A stretch of DNA of 64,000 nt from CAZAQS01 sp046485135 (GTDB lineage: Bacteria; Chloroflexota; Anaerolineae; Anaerolineales; UBA4823): assembly GCA_046485135.1 (NCBI GenBank), contig JAWOHN010000118.1, forward strand, positions 11,935-75,934. The letters run 5' to 3'. The position numbers were made by a program, and so were the translations under genes. This document shows, piece by piece, positions 35,301-44,391 of the stretch. The notes below the pieces were generated by a model. It was not told the origin of the DNA. It ran no database searches and saw only the letters and a program-made list of their open reading frames with translations. Each line of letters begins with the position of its first letter. Within the stretch, counting starts at the first letter, position 1.

Positions 35301-37895
35301 TTATGATCCCATGTTGAGAGAAGTGGATGTCCCAAGTGGTTTTACTGCCGGAGGATTTTGAGCATCTCCTGGAACCGTACTTTCTCTTGATGGCAAAGTA
35401 TCGATCTTTTTTGAAGTATTTTGATCGCGCTCTCTGTGTCGAATGGGGGGTTTCCTGACACGCTCCGGCTTAGGAGATGCAGGAAAGAGCGCCTTATCAA
35501 GAACCTGGTCCATATGCTCAACCGCGATGATTTTCAGATCATTCCGAGCTCGTTTGGGAATATCCACCAGATCTTTTGTGCTGCTTTTTGGCAGGATGAC
35601 AGTGGTAAGTCCTGCTCGATGGGCTGCCAACACTTTTTCACGCACGCCACCGACAGCTAAAACTCTGCCTCTCAGAGTGATCTCTCCTGTCATCCCTACC
35701 TCACGGTGAACTTTGCGGCCAGTAAAAGCGGAAATCAGAGCTGTACAAATGGTGATGCCGGCGCTGGGACCATCCTTGGGAATGGCGCCCTCTGGAATAT
35801 GAATATGCACATCAACGTTCTCAAATATCTCTGTATCGACCTCAAGCTGCCGGCAGCGGGATTTCAGGTAAGAAAGGGCAGCTTGGGCAGATTCCTGCAT
35901 AACATTGCCAATCTGTCCAGTGATTTGCAAGTTACCCTTACCTTCCAAAAGCAGGACCTCGACCGGCATGATCTCGCCACCGTTCTCAGTCCAGGCCATG
36001 GCAGTTGCCACCCCAATTTCATCCTGCCGTTCTGCTTCCAGGTTATGGAACTCCGGAGGTCCAAGAAAACGCTCAATATGGCTTGGGTTTACATAGGAGG
36101 GATAACGCTTATGTTCTGCTTTCATACGGGCGATCTTCCGGCAAACGCGCCCAATCTCACGCTCAAGATTACGAACTCCTGCTTCATATGTATATTCACG
36201 GATAATGCGCCGGATAGCCTGTTCAGTGAAACGAACCTCCTGCTCTTGCAGGCCATTCTCCTCTAACTGGCGGGGTACTAAAAATCGCCGGCTGATTTCC
36301 ATTTTTTCTTCTTCAATATAACCGGGGAACTCAATCACTTCCATCCGATCCAGCAGTGCTGGAGGGATGGGGCCATTGTAGTTCGCCGTGGTAATAAACA
36401 TGACCTTGGATAGATCATAAGCCAGCTCCAGGTAATGATCAGAAAAAGTGTGATTCTGCTCAGGATCAAGCACTTCCAACAAAGCCGCCGACGGATCTCC
36501 ACGAAAATCTTGCCCGAGCTTATCAATTTCGTCCAACATGAAGAGCGGGTTTACTGTTCCAGCCCGGCGCATGGTTTGCAAGATGCGACCAGGCAAAGCG
36601 CCAATATAAGTCCGGCGATGTCCACGGATTTCAGCTTCATCCCGAACTCCTCCGAGGGACAGCCGGACGAACTTGCGCCCCAGGGCTTCCGCAATCGAAC
36701 GGCCCAGGGAGGTCTTGCCAGTTCCGGGTGGACCAACAAAACAAAGAATAGGTTGCCGGGAGCGCTTTGGTTTCAAACTTCGCACAGCGATAAATTCCAG
36801 TATCCGTTCCTTGGCCCGGGGTAGGCCAAAATGGTACCGGTCCAGAACTTCCGCAGCATGACGCACATCCAGATTGTCTTCAGAAGAGTCCGTCCAGGGC
36901 AAATCTAAAATCCAATCAACATAGGTGCGGATGATGCCAACTTCCGGAGACATGGGCGGCATTTGGCCCATACGCTCAATTTCCTTCAGAGCCCGCAGCT
37001 TGACCTCTTCCGGCAGGCTTACACCCTCAACCCGGCTGCGCAACTCATAGATTTCCCGTGTCCATACATCACCCTCGCCAAGCTCAGACTGGATGACCTT
37101 CATCTGCTCCCGCAGATAATATTCGCGTTGAGTACGATCAACTTCACTCTGCGCACGCGAGTGAATCTCGTCCTCAAGCTCCAGGACATCCACCTCCTGG
37201 GCCAGGATCGCTATGACCTGTTTCAACCGTTCAAACGGATCCGGGTTTTGCAGCAGATCCAGGCGCACTTCCAGAGGCGGAGCGATACTGGTGGCAATCA
37301 TATCGGCTAACCAACCCGGCTCTTCAATATTCAAAGCAAACAGATAGGCCTCTTCGGGAAGACTGCGATCAAGCTGCACACAACGTTGGAAAAGTTCCAA
37401 AGCCGTGCGCATGGTCGCATCCATCTGGCGATCCACATCAACATCCTCATAAACCGGCCGCGCCCGTGCCCGCGGGAAGGGATGCGAGTCGATATATTCA
37501 ACCACCTCAACCCGCCGGCGACCTTGTACCAGCGCTGAGCTGGAACCATCCGGCATGCTCAAAAGCCGGCCTACGGCCATTTCCACCCCGATAGGGAAGA
37601 AACCATCTGGACCGGGAACCTCTTGCTCGGAATCTCTTTGGGTGAGGGCAATGACAGTCTGATCTCTCAATTGCGCTTCCTCAATCGCCAATAGAGAAGC
37701 TTCCCGACCGACAAAAAGAGGTGAAACCATATGTGGGTAGACTACCAAATCGCGCAATGCCAGAACCGGGCAATCAATCAGGCCATCCTCATCCGGTAGT
37801 GTATCGGGGATGTTGTATAACTCTTCTGTACGCCGGTGGAGAGCTTCACCGAAATCGTCATCTTCGTCACGCAGGTACCAATCTTTTTCTTTCAT
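35301..37895 (-). CDS. lon: ATP-dependent protease Lon
   Basis: 864 residues, usual LonA size. N-terminal substrate domain (to about 250), AAA+ module with Walker A FVGPPGTGKTSLGRS and Walker B MLDEIDKL, and a C-terminal protease domain with catalytic Ser in PKDGPSAGITICTA and the Lys in LGRVLAVGGVREKVLAA region. The tail (about 805-864) is basic and proline-rich, an extension beyond the core. It degrades misfolded and regulatory proteins in the cytosol. Start has GGAGAAA before ATG; 48 bp follow the folC stop. Confidence 0.97.
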   Translation of the reverse strand: MKEKDWYLRDEDDDFGEALHRRTEELYNIPDTLPDEDGLIDCPVLALRDLVVYPHMVSPLFVGREASLLAIEEAQLRDQTVIALTQRDSEQEVPGPDGFFPIGVEMAVGRLLSMPDGSSSALVQGRRRVEVVEYIDSHPFPRARARPVYEDVDVDRQMDATMRTALELFQRCVQLDRSLPEEAYLFALNIEEPGWLADMIATSIAPPLEVRLDLLQNPDPFERLKQVIAILAQEVDVLELEDEIHSRAQSEVDRTQREYYLREQMKVIQSELGEGDVWTREIYELRSRVEGVSLPEEVKLRALKEIERMGQMPPMSPEVGIIRTYVDWILDLPWTDSSEDNLDVRHAAEVLDRYHFGLPRAKERILEFIAVRSLKPKRSRQPILCFVGPPGTGKTSLGRSIAEALGRKFVRLSLGGVRDEAEIRGHRRTYIGALPGRILQTMRRAGTVNPLFMLDEIDKLGQDFRGDPSAALLEVLDPEQNHTFSDHYLELAYDLSKVMFITTANYNGPIPPALLDRMEVIEFPGYIEEEKMEISRRFLVPRQLEENGLQEQEVRFTEQAIRRIIREYTYEAGVRNLEREIGRVCRKIARMKAEHKRYPSYVNPSHIERFLGPPEFHNLEAERQDEIGVATAMAWTENGGEIMPVEVLLLEGKGNLQITGQIGNVMQESAQAALSYLKSRCRQLEVDTEIFENVDVHIHIPEGAIPKDGPSAGITICTALISAFTGRKVHREVGMTGEITLRGRVLAVGGVREKVLAAHRAGLTTVILPKSSTKDLVDIPKRARNDLKIIAVEHMDQVLDKALFPASPKPERVRKPPIRHRERDQNTSKKIDTLPSRESTVPGDAQNPPAVKPLGTSTSLNMGS

Positions 37896-37943
37896 AATTT
37901 CTCCGGCTGGACGTACTTACCTCGCCAGCCTATTTTTCTTGGT

Positions 37944-39335
37944 TTAAGCAGACATTCCTTCAGGCCGCTCTCGCAATTCTTGCCAGGCATGGTGAGCGCC
38001 GGCAACAATGAAAAGGCTACCTGTAACAAGAATTAAATATCCATTTTGCCCAATTTGCAAAGCTTCCTTAAGGGCATCTTCGATGCGGGGAATGGCCCGC
38101 GCCGGACGGCCAAATTGGTGGGCTAATTCCACCAATTGAGCAGGGTCTATCGCGCGAGGGTGAATCGATTGGGTGGCAATAACGCTTTCGACACGCGGCA
38201 GTAACTCAGTATACATCCCTTTGATATCCTTGTCTTCTGAAGCCCCAAAAACTAAAATGACTGGATAACCGGGGAAGTATTCATCGATGGATAAACGAAG
38301 TTTTAATGCCGAGTCACGGTTATGAGCCGAATCCAGCACTATGGGAGGGTTGCGACGTAATATCTCAAAACGACCAGGCCAGACGACGCGGGCAAAGCCT
38401 CGCTGAATATCACCTTCACTAATCTCGATACCAACCGACCGGGCAGTTTGCAGAGCTGCGTAAGCCGTCGCGGCATTCACTACCTGATGGTGTCCAAGCA
38501 ATGGGATGCTAAGGATGGTAGGCTGCTGCCCTTGCAATCCATTAGATTGAATAAAATCACTCACAGATGACTGCATCGACTGCGACCATACAAAAAAGGT
38601 CTGCCTGTCCAGCGAATGGGATTGTGGGGCAAATAGATAATCCTGACCGACCTGAATCAAAGCAGCGCCCTTCTCAGCGGTGATCCTGGAAATAACCTGA
38701 CGAGCCTCTTCTTCCTGTGGAGCTAACACCACCGGAATCCCTTGCTTGATGATCCCCGCTTTCTCACCAGCGATCTCTGCCAGGGTCTCACCCAAGACAT
38801 ATGTATGGTCATAAGAAATCGAGGTAATTACACATACTTTTGGAGTAACGATATTGGTCGCATCCAGCCGGCCGCCCAACCCGACTTCCAGGACCGCGGC
38901 AGTAGCCCCACGCCTGGCAAAGTACAACAACGCCAACGCAGTGGTAATCTCAAAGGTAGTCAGCTCCGGGATAGAGGCAATATGCGGCTTCATCTCATCA
39001 ACCAGGGTAACCACATCCTCATGGGATATCGGCTTTCCATCGACTTGAATGCGTTCCGCAAAATCTTGCAGGTGTGGAGACGTATATAATCCAACCCGGT
39101 AGCCGGCAGCAAGCAAAGCACTCGAGCACATGGCCCCAACTGAGCCCTTCCCTTTCGTACCGGCAACATGGATAATGGGGTATTGCTGGTGGGGATTATC
39201 CAACGATATAGCCAGCTTTTCCATCCTGGCCAGATTGAAATTTTCTGGAGAATAACGGAAGGTGCGTTTCAGGCTGTAGTCAATAAAACTATAAATATAA
39301 TCTAGCGTCTCTTGATATGCGATCTCAACATTCAT
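37944..39335 (-). CDS. folC: Folylpolyglutamate synthase / dihydrofolate synthase
   Basis: 463 residues. P-loop VAGTKGKGSVGAMCSSAL, folate loop, GLGGRLDATNIV, SYDHTYVLGETLAEIAGEKAG and the C-terminal ligase domain with LDSAHN. It adds glutamates to folates. With folD in the window it contributes to one-carbon metabolism. First gene of the folC-lon-AlbA run. No ribosome site; a TTGCGC/TACAAT promoter ends 9 bp before ATG, so its mRNA is nearly leaderless. Confidence 0.94.
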   Translation of the reverse strand: MNVEIAYQETLDYIYSFIDYSLKRTFRYSPENFNLARMEKLAISLDNPHQQYPIIHVAGTKGKGSVGAMCSSALLAAGYRVGLYTSPHLQDFAERIQVDGKPISHEDVVTLVDEMKPHIASIPELTTFEITTALALLYFARRGATAAVLEVGLGGRLDATNIVTPKVCVITSISYDHTYVLGETLAEIAGEKAGIIKQGIPVVLAPQEEEARQVISRITAEKGAALIQVGQDYLFAPQSHSLDRQTFFVWSQSMQSSVSDFIQSNGLQGQQPTILSIPLLGHHQVVNAATAYAALQTARSVGIEISEGDIQRGFARVVWPGRFEILRRNPPIVLDSAHNRDSALKLRLSIDEYFPGYPVILVFGASEDKDIKGMYTELLPRVESVIATQSIHPRAIDPAQLVELAHQFGRPARAIPRIEDALKEALQIGQNGYLILVTGSLFIVAGAHHAWQELRERPEGMSA

Positions 39336-39344
39336 GGTTGAGGC

Positions 39345-39373
39345 ATTGTACCCGCGGAATTATCACCGCGCAA
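39345..39373 (-). promoter_or_regulatory. Promoter of folC-lon
   Basis: On the minus strand TTGCGC (39368-39373), 17-bp spacer, TACAAT (39345-39350), ending 9 bp before the folC ATG. Confidence 0.6.
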
Positions 39374-39374
39374 G

Positions 39375-39383
39375 TGGTAAAAT
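39375..39383 (+). promoter_or_regulatory. Extended -10 element before the DUF218 gene
   Basis: TGGTAAAAT with TAAAAT at 39378-39383, 6 bp before ATG 39390; it overlaps the divergent folC promoter. No ribosome site. Confidence 0.45.
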
Positions 39384-39389
39384 TTAGCG

Positions 39390-40076
39390 ATGTTCGGCCA
39401 ATCAGGACATATGTTCTTGCGATTTCTAATATTCCTGCTCTTCTTATTGGCGCTGGTTGTCTTTGGTCCTCGACTCTTCACTGCGATATACGCACGCGCC
39501 CGCATCTATGAGCCTCAGACAGCTACCTACCATAGGGTGGCGATCGTGTTTGGAGCTGGTCTGCAAAGAGATGGAACCCCAGCGGCTGTATTAAGAGACC
39601 GAGTAACAATAGCCTCCGAGCTTTACTTCGCCGGCAAGGTAGATAAACTGTTGATGAGTGGGGACAATCGCACCATTTACTATAATGAGCCTCAGGCAAT
39701 GCATGATTATGCAGTCCGGCTGGGGGTTCCCTCTGAAGACATCGTATTAGATTACGCTGGGCAACGTACCTATGACACATGCTACCGCGCCCGGGACATC
39801 TTCGGATTAGATGATGCGATTCTAGTCACCCAGGCGTTTCATCTTCCCCGAGCCATCTACACCTGCAATACGCTGGGCATTCAGGCAATTGGCGTCCCAG
39901 CGGATAGGCGTAATTACAGTCGTGGTCCTTATATATTCTGGAATATGCGCGAATTACTGGCAACGATCAATGCGGTTTGGGAGCTTCATTATGCTCGCCC
40001 GCTACCAATTTTAGGGCGATTTGAGCCCATCTTCCCGCCCGAAGAGGAGACGCGATGGACCGTACCCAGGCTTTAA
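39390..40076 (+). CDS. DUF218 / SanA-YdcF family membrane protein
   Basis: 228 residues. One N-terminal membrane helix (about 8-28, FLRFLIFLLFLLALVVFG), then the DUF218 domain: AIVFGAGLQRDGTPAAVLRD, LLMSGDN, HDYAVRLGVPSEDIVLD and LVTQAFHLPRAIY. SanA-type proteins are linked to vancomycin exclusion and the cell envelope. Its end overlaps the next gene by 22 bp. Confidence 0.88.
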   Translation: MFGQSGHMFLRFLIFLLFLLALVVFGPRLFTAIYARARIYEPQTATYHRVAIVFGAGLQRDGTPAAVLRDRVTIASELYFAGKVDKLLMSGDNRTIYYNEPQAMHDYAVRLGVPSEDIVLDYAGQRTYDTCYRARDIFGLDDAILVTQAFHLPRAIYTCNTLGIQAIGVPADRRNYSRGPYIFWNMRELLATINAVWELHYARPLPILGRFEPIFPPEEETRWTVPRL

Positions 40077-40636
40077 ATATTGTCAAAGAATACGTGAAAA
40101 ACGAAAACCTGGTGCGGCATATGCTGGCAGTGGAAGCAGCCATGCGATTTTATGCCGAAAAATTTAGCGCAGATGTTGAGACATGGGGAATCGTGGGGTT
40201 GTTGCATGATTTCGACTGGGAAATCCACCCGACCTTGGAACAGCACCCACAAGATGGAGCTCCCCTGCTCAGGGAAAGAGGGGTTACGGAAGAAATTGTG
40301 CGGGCGATTCTCAGCCACGCGGATCATACTGGTGTACCGCGCCAGTCGCAAATGGAGAAGGCTCTGTTTGCGTGTGACGAGATAACCGGGCTGGTGACAG
40401 CAGTTGCCCTGGTACGCCCCTCGCGATCTCTGGATGATCTGAAGGCTTCATCGGTTAAGAAAAAATGGAAAGACCGGGCCTTTGCCGCCGGTGCAAATCG
40501 AGATGAAATTACCAAAGCGGCAGATGAATTTGGCATAGAGCTGTGGGAGCATGTCGATAATGTCATCCAAGCCATGCGGCGGATTGCCCCTGAATTGGGC
40601 CTGGCATCCACACAGAATTTGGAAACCAATGTTTGA
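40055..40636 (+). CDS. HD-domain hydrolase
   Basis: 193 residues with HD metal ligands spread as RHMLAVE, LLHDFDWE (HD) and AILSHADH, then ACDEITGL (Asp). It matches the small HDIG-type nucleotide/phosphate hydrolases of unknown substrate. It overlaps the DUF218 gene by 22 bp, so they are co-transcribed. Confidence 0.85.
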   Translation: MDRTQALNIVKEYVKNENLVRHMLAVEAAMRFYAEKFSADVETWGIVGLLHDFDWEIHPTLEQHPQDGAPLLRERGVTEEIVRAILSHADHTGVPRQSQMEKALFACDEITGLVTAVALVRPSRSLDDLKASSVKKKWKDRAFAAGANRDEITKAADEFGIELWEHVDNVIQAMRRIAPELGLASTQNLETNV

Positions 40637-40661
40637 CAAGACTTCCATTTTGCGCTAAACT
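40633..40661 (+). promoter_or_regulatory. Near-consensus promoter of the recombinase-like gene
   Basis: TTGACA (40633-40638), 17-bp spacer, TAAACT (40656-40661). The -35 overlaps the stop of the HD gene. A GGTGAGGT ribosome site precedes the ATG at 40704. Confidence 0.7.
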
Positions 40662-40703
40662 AACTAGTAAATAAACTATGCGCATGGCTCCGGTGAGGTA
40701 ATC

Positions 40704-41627
40704 ATGACATCTCAAACAACAACACCTTCTTCCACTGCCCACATTCATCCACAAACAACATTCATCCCAGCCATCAATGCCTGGCGATTCTACCTGGAAG
40801 ACCAAGGCAGTTCTCCTCATACGGTTAAAGCCTTCACAGCCGATTTATTACTCCTGGCTTCTTATCTCCCACCTGACCGGACCATTGGAAGCATCAATAC
40901 CAGTGACTTAAACAACTTCCTACAGTGGATGCAATCCGGACGGGGTGTACCATGTAGCCCTAAAACCCTCTCGCGCCGAATCACCTCCCTGAAGGCATTT
41001 TTCCGCTGGTTGCAACAGTACGGCGTCCTGCTCATCGATCCGGCTGAGAGGGTCATCCAAAGATCTGTCATCAGCCCCCTGCCGACGGTACTGACCGTAG
41101 AGGAGGTGCAGGCAGCCTTGGAAGCCGCTGGCAGACAACGCCAGGCTGCCAAGCCAGATACGCGGCCTTACCTGCTCTTATTGCTGCTACTCGAGACGGG
41201 GATCAAGAAGAATGAATGCCTGGCGTTAAGCCCAAACCATATTGATCTGGAAACCCCAGAAGAGCCCATCCTGTTTGTGCGCTATTCTTCGCCTAAGTAT
41301 CGCTATAAAGAACGCAAGCTCTCACTATCCGAAGAATGGGTCACAGCTTATCATGAATATAAAAGCCAATACTCGCTCACCGATCGTCTCTTCCCTTGGT
41401 CGCCCCGCCGCTTGGAATACCTTCTAGAAGATATCGGTGAAGATGCGGGTTTGGAAAAACATATCTCTTTTGATATGTGCCGGTGGACTTGCGCCTTGTC
41501 AGACTGGGAAGCAGGCATGGATCCAGTCAAAATCCGCCAAAAACTTGGCATCTCCAAAATCCAGTGGCGAGAGATTCGTATGAAGCTGGAAAGCCTGTCT
41601 AATGCAGATAAGGATGGAGAGATCTAG
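40704..41627 (+). CDS. Tyrosine recombinase-like protein lacking catalytic residues
   Basis: 307 residues. The N-terminal SAM-like core-binding domain (about 25-115) has WRFYLEDQGSSPHTVKAF and LSRRITSLKAFFRWLQQYGV; the C-terminal fold matches a phage integrase domain with LPTVLTVEEVQAAL and LLLLLETGIKKNECLAL. But the first Arg of the TGIRxxE motif is Lys, the HxLRH block reads SFDMCRWT, the LGH reads LGIS, and no nucleophilic Tyr follows. So it is unlikely to recombine DNA; a DNA-binding or structural role is possible. No nearby attachment sites or phage genes. It has its own strong promoter and converges with tilS. Confidence 0.75.
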   Translation: MTSQTTTPSSTAHIHPQTTFIPAINAWRFYLEDQGSSPHTVKAFTADLLLLASYLPPDRTIGSINTSDLNNFLQWMQSGRGVPCSPKTLSRRITSLKAFFRWLQQYGVLLIDPAERVIQRSVISPLPTVLTVEEVQAALEAAGRQRQAAKPDTRPYLLLLLLLETGIKKNECLALSPNHIDLETPEEPILFVRYSSPKYRYKERKLSLSEEWVTAYHEYKSQYSLTDRLFPWSPRRLEYLLEDIGEDAGLEKHISFDMCRWTCALSDWEAGMDPVKIRQKLGISKIQWREIRMKLESLSNADKDGEI

Positions 41628-41636
41628 AAATACCAA

Positions 41637-43106
41637 TCACTGTCTAGAAGAATAATCCGGCTCAGGCGTATTGCGCAGCATCCGCAGATGAACTACCTGC
41701 TGGGTGGAATTTGAGATTTGGCAGGCATGCGCCATCCGCATCCCCGGGATCCAAACCAGCTTATCGGCTGAAAAAATTAACGGCCAGTTTGCCCGCGCGC
41801 GGGCGGGGATTTTCATGTTAACCATGAAATCAGACACCTTCATCGTCTTACCTGCCATCCCCAAAGGTTCAAAGCGATCTCCAGGTTGCCGGCATCGTAC
41901 GGTAAGCGGCAAATGTAAATGGGCTGCATCGATCCATATCTGGAATGGATCAGGGTTACCCAGGGCTGGCTTTTCAATTGTTTCGTCTAAAACCAAAGAT
42001 TCTGCATGGATTTGCCAATCATCAACCAAACAGACAGACCCGGGCGCCGGTAGAAACAACCCCTCACTGCAGCCATCGTCAGCCGCCAACTGAGGCCAAT
42101 CACTCACCGGAAGATCTGCCTGCCAGGATGCAAGCCATAGCAGGTCAGCCTCTCGGAGCAGGTACATCCCCGCAGCCAAATCCAACCGTCTGCTACGAGT
42201 GCTGTGTTCAATAAACCCAAGTGCCCGTTCAACTGTGCTGAAATCGATATCTCGCAAGCCGGGAAGGAGCCATGAAATGCCTCTGCGCATCAGATGACGT
42301 TTTATTCCCTCCGGTTGAATAAATAGGGCAGGTGCTCGGAAGGAAACATATCCCTGACCTTGTTCAACCAGGCACTCTTCCCAGGCTGCATCCAGGTTTG
42401 CTTCGATCACATCGTAATCTGCAGAGAGGACCTGCGCCATCCGCCAGATAACCCGGCGGATCCCTGGGTTGAAATCTGCCAGATACGGAATCAATTCATG
42501 GCGAAGACGGTTCCGAAAAATGCTGGTATCCAGGTTGGTCTGGTCATGTATTGAATTAATTTTCCTGTCCTTTAAATAAGCCAGGATCTCCTCCCGCCAA
42601 ATTTCTAATAGTGGGCGTACTAGAGGGATATGATCGCACCAGGGAGATGGCAGGGTTAAATACTGCATTCCACGCAACCCTGCCATACCTGCTCCTCTGA
42701 GAAAATGCATCAGTACGGTCTCAACCTGGTCATCAGCATTGTGGGCAACTACAACAGCTTGGGCCTGTACCAGTTCTGCCTGCTGAAAGAGAAATCTGTA
42801 GCGAAGATTCCGGGCAGCTTCTTCTATTGACAGGGAGTGGATACAGGCATAACTAGAAACATCTTCTTTTCCGATTACAACAGGTAGACCTGCTCTTTTT
42901 GCAATCTGTTCCACAAATTCCGCGTCTGATTGGGACTCAGGACGGAGCCCATGATTCAAATGAGCTACAACAAGTGGGTAGCCAAGTTGGACCAGCACAT
43001 CCAACAAGCACATGCTATCTGGTCCACCAGAAACGCCAACCAGCAGGGTTTTTCCAGAACTAAGAAAACAATTCTGCTGTAAAATACTATTAACTCTATT
43101 TAGCAT
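41637..43106 (-). CDS. tilS: tRNA(Ile)-lysidine synthase
   Basis: 489 residues. PP-loop LLVGVSGGPDSMCLLDVL, then VVAHLNHGLRPESQSDAEFV and VVAHNADDQVETVLMHFLRG, the N-terminal catalytic core; C-terminal domains about 330-480 include KTMKVSDFMVN, the tRNA-binding tail. It makes lysidine at C34 of tRNA-Ile(CAT). Start ATG 43106 follows an extended -10 (TGCTATAAT) by 10 bp and lacks a ribosome site. Confidence 0.94.
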   Translation of the reverse strand: MLNRVNSILQQNCFLSSGKTLLVGVSGGPDSMCLLDVLVQLGYPLVVAHLNHGLRPESQSDAEFVEQIAKRAGLPVVIGKEDVSSYACIHSLSIEEAARNLRYRFLFQQAELVQAQAVVVAHNADDQVETVLMHFLRGAGMAGLRGMQYLTLPSPWCDHIPLVRPLLEIWREEILAYLKDRKINSIHDQTNLDTSIFRNRLRHELIPYLADFNPGIRRVIWRMAQVLSADYDVIEANLDAAWEECLVEQGQGYVSFRAPALFIQPEGIKRHLMRRGISWLLPGLRDIDFSTVERALGFIEHSTRSRRLDLAAGMYLLREADLLWLASWQADLPVSDWPQLAADDGCSEGLFLPAPGSVCLVDDWQIHAESLVLDETIEKPALGNPDPFQIWIDAAHLHLPLTVRCRQPGDRFEPLGMAGKTMKVSDFMVNMKIPARARANWPLIFSADKLVWIPGMRMAHACQISNSTQQVVHLRMLRNTPEPDYSSRQ

Positions 43107-43116
43107 GGTAGAGGCG

Positions 43117-43125
43117 ATTATAGCA
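43117..43125 (-). promoter_or_regulatory. Extended -10 promoter of tilS
   Basis: TGCTATAAT on the minus strand, TATAAT at 43117-43122, ending 10 bp before the tilS ATG. Confidence 0.55.
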
Positions 43126-43239
43126 TTTCTACGACGTTCTGCTGTTCAAGAAATTCATTAAAACAAGCCTGTCTTTGTTGCTACGGCCAAAATATGATCA
43201 AAATATGTCTGGGGATATTCCAACCTATAAGGAGAGCTT

Positions 43240-44391
43240 ATGGCAGAGAAAATACTGATCGTAGATGATGATGTTGACACTCTTCGGTTGGTTGGCTTAA
43301 TGCTTCAACGACAAGGATACCAGATAGTAGCTGCAAATAACGGTCAGCAGGCTCTGGTCATGGCGAAAACCGAAGAACCTGATTTGATCTTATTGGACAT
43401 CATGATGCCAGACCTGGACGGCTATGAGGTTACCCGACAGCTTCGAGATAACCCAGAGACAAGCGGCATTCCCATTATCATGTTTACAGCCAAATCTCAG
43501 CTCGAAGACCGCGTAACCGGATTTGAAGTAGGTGCAGATGACTACCTGACTAAGCCAACCCAACCAAGGGAGCTTTTTGTACATGTCCAAGATATCTTAG
43601 CCCGGAAACAAGCCACCGGGGTGGTTTCTCCTATTCAACGTGGTCATGTTGTTGGGATCCTGGCCGCCAAAGGTGGCCAGGGCATATCCACGCTGGCTAT
43701 TAATTTGGGAATAGCCCTACACACAAAAATCCGGCAACAAGTCATTGTGGCGGAATTACGCCCCGGCGAAGGCAGCATGGCGCTTGATCTGGGTTTGACA
43801 CCGGGTGATGGGCTGAGCCGGTTGCTGGAGCTTGATCCGGCTGCGCTGACCATAGAAGAAATCGAAGCTACCCTGGTGCAACATAGTTCTGGCATCCGTC
43901 TGTTGCTGTCGTCTTATCTCCCCACAGACACCCAACATCGAGGGATGGCAAACGAGTTTTTAGCTATTGCACAAGAGCTGCCTAATATTGCCAATTACGT
44001 CTTGTTAGATTTGGGAGTGGGCATTCACCAGATTACAGAAAAAGTACTCAACACCTGTGATATCCTGATTGTTGCTCTTGAGCCTTTCCCAAATACTGTA
44101 ATCCGCACCAAGATCTTGATAGATGAATTGGCCAGCAGAGGTTTTAACCAGGAGCGGTTACATACCGTCCTGATCAACCGTGCTCGCACGGATATCCAGC
44201 TAACCTGGAATCAAGTAAAAGAGCAGTTGAAATCCCCCATTGCGGTTGCCTTTACTCCTGTACCAGAACTGGCATACCAGGCAGCCAAGAAGAATATCCC
44301 AATTGTGATCCAGCAGCCAGATAGCCTGGTGTCCCAACAATTCTCCAAGCTGGCAGATTTGATCACAACCAAGCTTCGCCAACAAGCATGA
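43240..44391 (+). CDS. Receiver domain fused to CpaE/TadZ-like ATPase
   Basis: 383 residues. The receiver (1-120) keeps its Asp pair (IVDDDVDT), phosphoacceptor in LILLDIMMPDLDG and Lys in YLTKPTQPRE. The second part (about 130-383) is a MinD/ParA-like ATPase with VVGILAAKGGQGISTLAIN: the deviant Walker A lysine of KGGxGKS/T is isoleucine, as seen in many CpaE/TadZ proteins that localise pili or flagella machinery. No tad/cpa genes are in view. It overlaps the next sirtuin by 4 bp. Strong AAGGAG site before the ATG. It is probably a polar/scaffold or signalling protein. Confidence 0.85.
   Translation: MAEKILIVDDDVDTLRLVGLMLQRQGYQIVAANNGQQALVMAKTEEPDLILLDIMMPDLDGYEVTRQLRDNPETSGIPIIMFTAKSQLEDRVTGFEVGADDYLTKPTQPRELFVHVQDILARKQATGVVSPIQRGHVVGILAAKGGQGISTLAINLGIALHTKIRQQVIVAELRPGEGSMALDLGLTPGDGLSRLLELDPAALTIEEIEATLVQHSSGIRLLLSSYLPTDTQHRGMANEFLAIAQELPNIANYVLLDLGVGIHQITEKVLNTCDILIVALEPFPNTVIRTKILIDELASRGFNQERLHTVLINRARTDIQLTWNQVKEQLKSPIAVAFTPVPELAYQAAKKNIPIVIQQPDSLVSQQFSKLADLITTKLRQQA

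Noticed and set aside
40704..41627. Integrated element boundary
   Set aside because: The recombinase-like gene has no tRNA, direct repeats or phage genes next to it and lacks catalytic residues.
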